A DNA stretch of 64,000 bases. It comes from Chryseobacterium sp. G0162 (lineage in GTDB: Bacteria > Bacteroidota > Bacteroidia > Flavobacteriales > Weeksellaceae). The stretch is taken from the NCBI RefSeq assembly GCF_003815715.1, contig NZ_CP033922.1, positions 4,636,001 to 4,700,000 on the forward strand. The letters run 5' to 3'. The notes below the pieces were generated by a model. It did not search any database. It had not been told where the DNA came from and worked only from the letters and a program-made list of their open reading frames with translations. The position numbers and the translations under genes are program-made. Below, piece after piece: positions 18,146 to 24,517 of the stretch; within the stretch, counting starts at the first letter, position 1, and each line of letters begins with the position of its first letter.

Positions 18146-18997
18146 ATGAGTAATACTTGTTCATTATGTAATACAGAATTAACCTCTATGGATACGCTTC
18201 TGGGAGAAAATAAGCTTTCGGATGGTGGTGTTTTATGCAATAAATGTTTAGATAAAATAAGCTACATCAATCAGGAAGTATTATATAATCTTAATCAGTT
18301 TAATATTGATGATATTCACCGTATCATTCAGGATAAAAATTCAGAACAGAATTCACTTGCTATAACACAAGAAAATCTTCCTATGACTGTGGAAGAAGCT
18401 CAAAATATTTCTAAGGAAGTATATAAAAGGAGAAAGCAGAAGATAAAAACAGAGTTGGAAAAGCTGAATGCGAGTCTTTCTGTATTTACCAAAGGTGAAA
18501 TCAAAGAACTGCCTTATCTTATTTCTGAGGAGGAGAAAATCATTGGTATTACAGATGCTCAGTTTGTTAATACACTGGCTGCAGGAATCCTGGTGGCAAC
18601 ATCCAAAAGAATGATCTCTGTTTCAAAAGCAATGTTTGGGACAGCCAAAATCAACGATTATCCCAATGAAACGATCAAGTCAATAAGTTTTGTAACAGAT
18701 CCGAGATCTCCAATCATAAAATTACATCTTGATGAAAGAGTGGTAGAGTTTGAATGTTTTATGGATAAAGAAGATGCAGAAAAGTTCTATGATATTATAA
18801 GACCTATCTATAATAACCCGATACAGCAACTTCAGCAACAGACAAATCCCGTAAATACAAATGCAGCTGCAAACGCAACACACTCCCTTGATATTCTTGA
18901 GCAGTTGGAAAAATTGGGAAAACTGAGAGAAAATGGTATTCTTACCGATACGGAGTTTACAGAACAAAAAAGAAAGCTGCTGGAACAATTAAAATAA
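18146..18997 (+). CDS. Zinc-ribbon / bacterial PH / SHOCT protein 2
   Basis: The 283-residue protein is a tandem paralogue of the previous one with the same order: zinc ribbon (CSLCNTELTSMD, then VLCNKCL), PH-like domain (EEEKIIGITDAQFVNTLAAG) and SHOCT (LEKLGKLRENGILTDTEFTE). A Gln/Asn-rich linker (QQLQQQTNPVNTNAAANATH) joins the last two. It starts 11 bases after the first gene, so the two are co-transcribed. The ribbons and SHOCTs are much more alike than the middle parts, which suggests that the PH part diverged for a different ligand. Confidence 0.8.
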   Translation: MSNTCSLCNTELTSMDTLLGENKLSDGGVLCNKCLDKISYINQEVLYNLNQFNIDDIHRIIQDKNSEQNSLAITQENLPMTVEEAQNISKEVYKRRKQKIKTELEKLNASLSVFTKGEIKELPYLISEEEKIIGITDAQFVNTLAAGILVATSKRMISVSKAMFGTAKINDYPNETIKSISFVTDPRSPIIKLHLDERVVEFECFMDKEDAEKFYDIIRPIYNNPIQQLQQQTNPVNTNAAANATHSLDILEQLEKLGKLRENGILTDTEFTEQKRKLLEQLK

Positions 18998-19015
18998 AAC
19001 TCTTAACACCCAATC

Positions 19016-19657
19016 ATGAAGGATAAAACGGAAATAGTAGAAAACTGGCTTAAAGGATGGTGTTTATCAAGAGAAGTATCTTTTCCTGTTCAATATAAGT
19101 CTGGATTCAATGTATTTGTGGGAGATGAAAAACAAAAAGAACGGTACGTATTTCCTGACCTTAATGAAGATTTTTTTCAACTTGCCCGGTCAATTGATGA
19201 GCCCTGGATTTATCTGAAAGTAAGTACCTCTCCTGATCGGTTTATAGGGGATATTCCTGAAAAATGGCAATTACAGGCACAAGGGTATTTGATGACCTGC
19301 TTTCATCCGATGAGTTTTCCCAAAATCAGTCTTACAAAAGGATATCACTTAGAGTTTTCTGAGTATAATACAACTTTTGTTGTCAGGATTGTAGCAGAGA
19401 ATGGTGAACAGGCTTCTATAGGTCGTGTTTCACTTATAGATAGTGTTGCCGTTTATGACAGGATTATTACCGAAAAAAATCACCAAAGGAAAGGGCTTGC
19501 TTCTTTTTTATTGAAAGAACTTGAGAAGATCGCTTTGTCGAAAGGGTTTTCAAATAATCTTCTGGTCGCAACAGAAGAAGGAAAACGGCTGTACGAAACC
19601 TTAGGCTGGAAAGTGTATTGCTTACACTCTTCCATTGTAATTCCTTCTGAGGTGTAA
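19016..19657 (+). CDS. GNAT family acetyltransferase
   Basis: The 213-residue protein has an N-terminal region of about 100 residues without a clear family and a C-terminal GNAT domain. The acetyl-CoA-binding motif is visible in EKNHQRKGLASFLLKELEKI (R/QxxGxG/A type), followed by a second helix and the family end segment RLYETLGWKVY. It starts 18 bases after the second zinc-ribbon/PH/SHOCT gene. Its substrate is unknown; its place inside the array suggests a shared process. Confidence 0.85.
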   Translation: MKDKTEIVENWLKGWCLSREVSFPVQYKSGFNVFVGDEKQKERYVFPDLNEDFFQLARSIDEPWIYLKVSTSPDRFIGDIPEKWQLQAQGYLMTCFHPMSFPKISLTKGYHLEFSEYNTTFVVRIVAENGEQASIGRVSLIDSVAVYDRIITEKNHQRKGLASFLLKELEKIALSKGFSNNLLVATEEGKRLYETLGWKVYCLHSSIVIPSEV

Positions 19658-19722
19658 GTTTTTAATCAAATTAAATTATTATTTTCCTAAGAAATAGTAA
19701 TTTAGACCCATAAACTATAGCT

Positions 19723-20256
19723 ATGAGTGAAAAGTCAAGACTCGACGAAATAAGAGAAGAACTTGAAAATCTGGATATCAGCCCTACCATATTTGCCAGA
19801 AAAGAAATCCGGGAATTACCGGATATCATCTCAAAAGAAGAAAAAATTGTTTACCTCGTTGAAGGCAGAAATAAAATAAACAATCATCATATCATTTTAG
19901 TAGCTACAGACAGAAGACTGATCTTTGTAGATAAGGAATTCATGTACGGATTGAAAGTAGAAGACTTTTCTTATAGCAAAATAAGTTCAATACAGTATGA
20001 AACTGCATTATTGCTGGCTTCTATAGATATTCAGGTTACTGATGACATTGTAGAGATTGATGGAGTAGGAAGATACCATGCTGAACTTTTTTGTGAAAAG
20101 GTAAGAGACTTCATGTCCCGTCCTGAAGAAAATTTTCATAAAGCTGAACCCACTGTTTTAGATCAATTGGAACAATTGGGAAGGTTAAAAGAAAGTGGAA
20201 TTTTGAGCGAAGAAGAATTTAATGAGCAGAAGAAAAAACTTATAAGCAAATTATGA
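19723..20256 (+). CDS. Bacterial PH / SHOCT protein 3 (no zinc ribbon)
   Basis: The 177-residue protein is a shorter relative of the two proteins upstream. It keeps the linker helix (LDEIREELENLDISPTIFAR), the PH-like domain (EEKIVYLVEGRNKINNHHII) and the SHOCT (LEQLGRLKESGILSEEEFNE), but lacks the zinc ribbon. Its stop overlaps the start of the next gene by four bases (ATGA), so the next protein is probably made by translational coupling and may be its membrane partner. Confidence 0.85.
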   Translation: MSEKSRLDEIREELENLDISPTIFARKEIRELPDIISKEEKIVYLVEGRNKINNHHIILVATDRRLIFVDKEFMYGLKVEDFSYSKISSIQYETALLLASIDIQVTDDIVEIDGVGRYHAELFCEKVRDFMSRPEENFHKAEPTVLDQLEQLGRLKESGILSEEEFNEQKKKLISKL

Positions 20257-20990
20257 TAAAAGAAGTCGTATTTAGAGCATTAAACTGGAGATGGTATTTT
20301 ACCTCTTTACTCACATTATTTATAGGAATTTTCTGCTGGGTACTCATCCTTATTTTACCAATCAGCAGTTTTACATGGAATTTTTTCTCGGCTTTACCAT
20401 TTCTGGTTGCTGGAGTAAGCTTTATATTGGGAATTTCGAGGATGTTCAAAAAAGAAGAATTTAAAAACGGTCTTTGGCAATGCCTTTTAAGCTTTATTAT
20501 GTTTTTTATCATTGGTGGACTATTCGCTTTTTATCCGCCTAAAAGTCCTTATAAGCCTTATCATAATGATATTAAAAATCCTAAGAATGCAAAATTTTCA
20601 ATGCCTTTGAAATTATTCTCAGATGAGAAAGAACTTGTAGAAGTTACCCAACCAGATATTCTTATCTATGATTATTTACAACCCGGAACTTATAAATATG
20701 ATGTTTTCCTTAATACAATAGAAAAAGGCAAGATCTATTTAAGAGTGTATGATTTTAATACCAACAGGATTCTTTCTGAAAAAGAAATTAGAAAACAATC
20801 GATGAGAGAGGTTTTTAATCCCAATGATGAATTGAAAGAATTTTCAAGTGACGATAAAGATTTTACAGTGAAAGAAGGTGATTGGGGAGACTATTATGGA
20901 AGCAGGATTGAAGTTTGGTTTCAGCCGGATAATTCCAATACACCTGAAAGAAAATTATTAGAAAAAAATTATATTATTCAGGGAAATTAA
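20253..20990 (+). CDS. Membrane-anchored protein coupled to the PH/SHOCT protein
   Basis: The 245-residue protein has three hydrophobic segments in its first 100 residues (TSLLTLFIGIFCWVLILIL; FSALPFLVAGVSFILGI; CLLSFIMFFIIGGLFAF). A soluble C-terminal domain of about 140 residues follows, rich in beta strands. The start overlaps the stop of the PH/SHOCT gene by four bases. I do not recognise the C-terminal domain. The overlap suggests a stoichiometric pair with the PH/SHOCT protein, perhaps a membrane anchor for it. Confidence 0.7.
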   Translation: MIKEVVFRALNWRWYFTSLLTLFIGIFCWVLILILPISSFTWNFFSALPFLVAGVSFILGISRMFKKEEFKNGLWQCLLSFIMFFIIGGLFAFYPPKSPYKPYHNDIKNPKNAKFSMPLKLFSDEKELVEVTQPDILIYDYLQPGTYKYDVFLNTIEKGKIYLRVYDFNTNRILSEKEIRKQSMREVFNPNDELKEFSSDDKDFTVKEGDWGDYYGSRIEVWFQPDNSNTPERKLLEKNYIIQGN

Positions 20991-20999
20991 AATTAAACA

Positions 21000-21791
21000 A
21001 TGGAAAATTACTTAGAAATAAATAAAAAATCATGGAATGCAAAAGTAGAACCGCATTTGAAGTCGGATTTCTACTTTGTAGATGAATTTTTAAAAGGAAG
21101 AACCTCACTGAATTCAATTGAGCTGGGACTTCTGGGAGATATAAAAGGAAAAACTATTCTGCATTTGCAGTGTCATTTTGGGCAGGATTCTATTTCACTG
21201 TCAAGAATGGGGGCAAAAGTTACCGGGATTGATCTTTCTGATAAAGCAGTTGATACAGCCAGAGATCTTGCACAAAAGTGTGGAACTGATACAGCATTTA
21301 TCTGTTCGGATGTATATGATCTACCTAATATTCTGGATCAGAAATTTGATATTGTATATACAAGCTATGGTACAATAGGCTGGCTTCCTGATCTTGGAAA
21401 ATGGGCAGATGTTGTCAATCACTTTCTAAAATCTGGCGGGAAGTTTATCATGGCAGAATTTCATCCTGTCGTTTGGATGTTTGATGATGACTTTACAAAA
21501 GTCACCTATAACTATTTCAATGAAAAACCGATTGTAGAAACGTATGAAGGAACCTACGCAGATCAGTCTGCACCTATTGTACAGGAATATATCATGTGGA
21601 ATCACTCTTTATCGGAAGTTCTTGACAACCTGATTAAAAAAGATTTGCAACTGAATACTTTTCAGGAGTTTGATTGGTCACCATATCCGTGTTTCAGACA
21701 TGTAGAAGAAGTTGAAAAAGGAAAATGGCGAATTCCACAGTTTGGAAATAAAATTCCGCTGGTATTTGCGTTAATAGCAGAGAAAAGATAA
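21000..21791 (+). CDS. Class I SAM-dependent methyltransferase
   Basis: The 263-residue protein has the SAM-binding motif I in LHLQCHFGQDSISLSRMGAK and an acidic motif II (VTGIDLSDKAVDTARD), then ICSDVYDLP and DIVYTSYGTIGWLPDL. Members of this group are common small soluble methyltransferases in Bacteroidota, and the acceptor is unknown. It lies nine bases after the membrane-protein gene and ends the array at a bidirectional terminator, so it may be part of the same transcript. Confidence 0.85.
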   Translation: MENYLEINKKSWNAKVEPHLKSDFYFVDEFLKGRTSLNSIELGLLGDIKGKTILHLQCHFGQDSISLSRMGAKVTGIDLSDKAVDTARDLAQKCGTDTAFICSDVYDLPNILDQKFDIVYTSYGTIGWLPDLGKWADVVNHFLKSGGKFIMAEFHPVVWMFDDDFTKVTYNYFNEKPIVETYEGTYADQSAPIVQEYIMWNHSLSEVLDNLIKKDLQLNTFQEFDWSPYPCFRHVEEVEKGKWRIPQFGNKIPLVFALIAEKR

Positions 21792-21882
21792 AATATTGTA
21801 ACTCAATCCTTAAGAAGGAGATCTGGCTAAAAAATCAAAGATTTTGCCTTAAATACACTTCATTTATTCTGGATGAATAAAC

Positions 21883-21916
21883 AAAAAGTCATCGCAAACT
21901 ACTACGATGACTTTTT
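21883..21916. terminator. Bidirectional terminator
   Basis: A perfect 12-bp stem (aaaaagtcatcg and its complement) with a ten-base loop, and A/T runs on both sides. It separates the convergent methyltransferase and YtxH-like genes and can work for both. Confidence 0.9.
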
Positions 21917-21950
21917 CTATATATGAATGTTAAAAAAACTACTGTCTTTT

Positions 21951-22187
21951 TTAGCTTAAAGAATCCTCGGCTTTTGTTTTTGCCTCGTCTACTTTATTTT
22001 GAACCTGGGAAGCAACATCATTGGCTTTACTCTTAATATCATTTCCCCATTTGTTAAGATTATCCTTTGCTGTATTAAGCTTATCCTTTACGGCTTGCTG
22101 ATCTTCAGGACTTGAATTTTTATATTTCCAATATGCTAAAGCACCTAATCCTAGTAAAGCTAATAAACCTTTTGTTTTGTTTCCCAT
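21951..22187 (-). CDS. Small YtxH-like, putative stress protein
   Basis: The 78-residue protein has an N-terminal glycine/leucine-rich membrane-like segment (GLLALLGLGALAYW) followed by a long charged amphipathic helix (DDxNKWGNDIKSKANDV-like repeats of Lys, Asp and Asn). This layout resembles the YtxH/CsbD group of general-stress proteins, but the match is structural and loose. It stands alone. A possible sigma-54-type promoter lies 53 bases upstream. Confidence 0.6.
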   Translation of the reverse strand: MGNKTKGLLALLGLGALAYWKYKNSSPEDQQAVKDKLNTAKDNLNKWGNDIKSKANDVASQVQNKVDEAKTKAEDSLS

Positions 22188-22239
22188 GATTTCTATTTTT
22201 TAAAAGATATTAATATTAAAATTTGTTATTAATACATAT

Positions 22240-22254
22240 GTAAAATACGTGCCA
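22240..22254 (-). promoter_or_regulatory. Possible sigma-54-type promoter
   Basis: On the minus strand this reads TGGCACGTATTTTAC. The GG and the -12 position are ten bases apart, as in sigma-54 promoters (TGGCACG-N4-TTGC), but the -12 GC is AC here. It precedes the YtxH-like gene. Confidence 0.4.
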
Positions 22255-22288
22255 AAAAATTAAGTTGAATTATAAAAAAATGTTAAAA

Positions 22289-23131
22289 TTAAGAAAAGAT
22301 ATCAAAATTTTCACCGTCAAAACTGGCGAAAACCATAGTAGGATAGGAATCCTGATGATAAACATTTCCATCTTTATCAATGGCAATGGCACCTGCAAAT
22401 CCGTCAATTGTTTTAAGTTCATCAAAGGTTTTACTGAAAGCCGTTTCAAGGCTCATTCCATCCGTCACACGGGTTACAATTTTTGCGGCAGTAGCATTGC
22501 TTACAATATCTTCCCCCACACCTGTGCAGCTTACCGCACAGAATGCATTGGCATAATTCCCGGCCACAGTGGCAGAATCTGAAATCCTTCCCGGAATCTC
22601 AAAACCTTTTCCGCCTGTAGAAGTAGCAACAGCCAATTTTCCATCTTTGTCGATGGCTACACAGCCTACAGTTCCTTTACCGCCGCTATTCAGTTTAGCT
22701 TCATATTCTGTTCTTCTCTGTGGAATTTCCGTTGAAAAGTTTTCAAACCCGTGTTCTGCAGCGTAGCGTTTCGCCCCTTGACCACCTAAAACCCTGTCAT
22801 CTTCTCCAATCAGGTCTTTGGCTACAAAAATTGGATTTTTTACATCCTGAATATTGATAACACCACTTAATTTCTGGGTTTCACCATTCATAATAGCTGC
22901 ACTCATACGGATGACACCATCACTTTGAATCTGTGAACCTATTCCGGCATTGTATAAAGGATCATCTTCCAGCAAAGAAACAGCATAAGCGACTGAATCA
23001 AAGGCAGAATGGGTATGAAGATAATGAAATGCCTTTTCAGCAATTTCTTTTAAAGAGTTCTGTTTGGCTGTTTTTACTTCATGGCTTTGGTCACTTTCCG
23101 AGAAAAAGCCTCCGTGAATGATGATTTTCAT
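22289..23131 (-). CDS. iaaA: Isoaspartyl peptidase / L-asparaginase (plant type)
   Basis: I place the start at the ATG at 23131, giving 280 residues beginning MKIIIHGGFFSESDQS. An upstream extension would be an artefact of the 7-bp tandem repeat. The Ntn-hydrolase fold is visible, with SAAIMNGET, the nucleophile Thr in GKGTVGCVAID, and the product-binding TGVGEDIV. The precursor should self-cleave before that Thr into two chains. The enzyme splits beta-aspartyl dipeptides, which include the Asp-Arg product of cyanophycinase. It lies just beyond the cyanophycinase gene on the same strand, so it completes cyanophycin breakdown. Confidence 0.9.
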   Translation of the reverse strand: MKIIIHGGFFSESDQSHEVKTAKQNSLKEIAEKAFHYLHTHSAFDSVAYAVSLLEDDPLYNAGIGSQIQSDGVIRMSAAIMNGETQKLSGVINIQDVKNPIFVAKDLIGEDDRVLGGQGAKRYAAEHGFENFSTEIPQRRTEYEAKLNSGGKGTVGCVAIDKDGKLAVATSTGGKGFEIPGRISDSATVAGNYANAFCAVSCTGVGEDIVSNATAAKIVTRVTDGMSLETAFSKTFDELKTIDGFAGAIAIDKDGNVYHQDSYPTMVFASFDGENFDIFS

Positions 23132-23170
23132 AGAATATAAATGATAGTTGATAAATTTTTTACGAAGGTA

Positions 23171-23221
23171 ATTTATAAATAAAAGATAAAAGATAAAAGA
23201 TAAAAGATAAAAGATAAAAGA
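23171..23221. repeat. 7-bp tandem repeat upstream of iaaA
   Basis: About six copies of aaaagat run in tandem, perfect over most of their length. They lie about 40-90 bases upstream of the isoaspartyl peptidase start, within the 299-base gap to the cyanophycinase gene. In the other reading frames they give YLLSFIFYLL-like nonsense peptides. Confidence 0.85.
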
Positions 23222-23372
23222 TCTTGTCTTTAAATAACAATTACCCATATGTATATCCACACGAATACAAACATCAATAGAGGTAGGCTTTAGCTAATCT
23301 GAAAAAATATTCAACCCCTTAGCTTTAGCCCAAACTTATTTGATAGTCTGTTATAATCTAAACGGTGATTTT

Positions 23373-23405
23373 TAAAAAACAAAAAACGGAACCAAGGTCC
23401 CGTTT
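23373..23405 (-). terminator. Terminator after cyanophycinase
   Basis: On the minus strand, the stem aaacggga/ttccgttt (one mismatch) with loop ccttgg is followed by a T-run. It lies 26 bases after the cyanophycinase stop. Confidence 0.75.
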
Positions 23406-23430
23406 ATATTTATATAAGGTATGAATTTTA

Positions 23431-24321
23431 CTATTTGTCCAAAGGAATTGGATTGAACTGTGAATTCTCAATTGTTAACGTCTTAGTGGTAAGATCGTAG
23501 TGATCGTTCATAGACATCACATGAACCGTTAAGTTATCAATAGAGATAGGTTCTCCAAGATTAATATTGGTAAGGTTGGTATCCTTAATAAATCTTCCGT
23601 CTACCAAAATCACAAGTCCGGAACCTACAGCAGTCATCACATCATTATGAATGAAAAGTCCGGTATCTTCCCCAAGTCCGATTCCCAATGTTCTTGGGTT
23701 ATTCACTACTGCCTGGAAAAGACGTCCGATTCTGCCTCGTTGTACAAAATGCGTATCGATGATAACGTTATCTATTAAACCTAAACCTTGTGTTGTTTTA
23801 ATTTCTCCCTTCAACAGAGCTTCAGAACTACTTCCCTGGTAAATCATATTTTCTGAGGCAGCAGCTGCACCGGCAGAAGTTCCTGAATAAATAAAGTCCT
23901 GTTCCTGATATTTTAATAAAATAGTATCGTGAAATCGGGTTCCGCCCAGAATAGATGTCAGTCTCAACTGGTCACCTCCTGTAAACATCATGACGTCTGC
24001 AGCATTCGCTCTGGCTACCATCGCATCAGAATTAGCTTCTTCACGGTTATGAATATCAAGAATGTTTACATTTTTAGCACCAAGGAATTCGAATGCCTTT
24101 TTATATTCAGCACCTACAATCTGAGGAATTTGAGAGGCCGTTGTTACCACTTCAATCACAGAATCTTCTTTGTGTTTTGATTCGTTGATGATCTTTCGCA
24201 AAATTCCGCGCTCAAAAAAATTAAGATTCTTTTCAATATTCTGATCATAATCGGTTTCTGCAAAGCTTCCTTTATTTACAGCACCTCCGATAACAATTAA
24301 TTTTCCTACAGGTTTAGTCAT
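23431..24321 (-). CDS. cphB: Cyanophycinase
   Basis: The 296-residue protein belongs to the S51 serine peptidase family. It shows the nucleophile elbow GTSAGAAAASENMIYQG, the FTGGDQLRL segment, and DTHFVQRGRIGRL with the expected His. Cyanophycinase hydrolyses the storage polymer to beta-Asp-Arg dipeptides. There is no signal peptide, so it acts in the cytosol on the cell's own stores. It is divergent from cphA (196-base gap) and upstream of iaaA on the same strand, so the three genes together make and degrade cyanophycin. Confidence 0.93.
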   Translation of the reverse strand: MTKPVGKLIVIGGAVNKGSFAETDYDQNIEKNLNFFERGILRKIINESKHKEDSVIEVVTTASQIPQIVGAEYKKAFEFLGAKNVNILDIHNREEANSDAMVARANAADVMMFTGGDQLRLTSILGGTRFHDTILLKYQEQDFIYSGTSAGAAAASENMIYQGSSSEALLKGEIKTTQGLGLIDNVIIDTHFVQRGRIGRLFQAVVNNPRTLGIGLGEDTGLFIHNDVMTAVGSGLVILVDGRFIKDTNLTNINLGEPISIDNLTVHVMSMNDHYDLTTKTLTIENSQFNPIPLDK

Positions 24322-24325
24322 GGTA

Positions 24326-24333
24326 CAAAATTA
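24326..24333 (-). promoter_or_regulatory. Candidate -7 box for cphB
   Basis: On the minus strand this reads TAATTTTG, an exact TAnnTTTG match, with its last base only five bases from the cphB ATG. The transcript would therefore start at or very near the start codon, a leaderless or nearly leaderless mRNA. Confidence 0.5.
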
Positions 24334-24465
24334 AAAAATAATTAACACATTTGGCGAATTTCGTGCCATCTTTAGTTGATTTTTAATGTTTTAGAAATGT
24401 GAATAAAGATTAATTTTTTTTAATAAATCTTCAAGTGTGGTATAGTTTCGTTTAGGGTTTTATAT

Positions 24466-24473
24466 TATATTTG
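24466..24473 (+). promoter_or_regulatory. Candidate -7 box for cphA
   Basis: TATATTTG matches TAnnTTTG exactly, 45 bases ahead of the cphA start. The -33 region has no TTG at the ideal distance. Confidence 0.5.
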
Positions 24474-24517
24474 ATTATAAAATAAGTTATTATTAACTGA
24501 CAAAATGCCAATAGACT

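Noticed and set aside
23132..23260. N-terminal extension of the isoaspartyl peptidase (hydrophobic FIFYLL repeats) as signal peptide
   Set aside because: It is the translation of the 7-bp tandem repeat; the conserved fold begins at the ATG at 23131.
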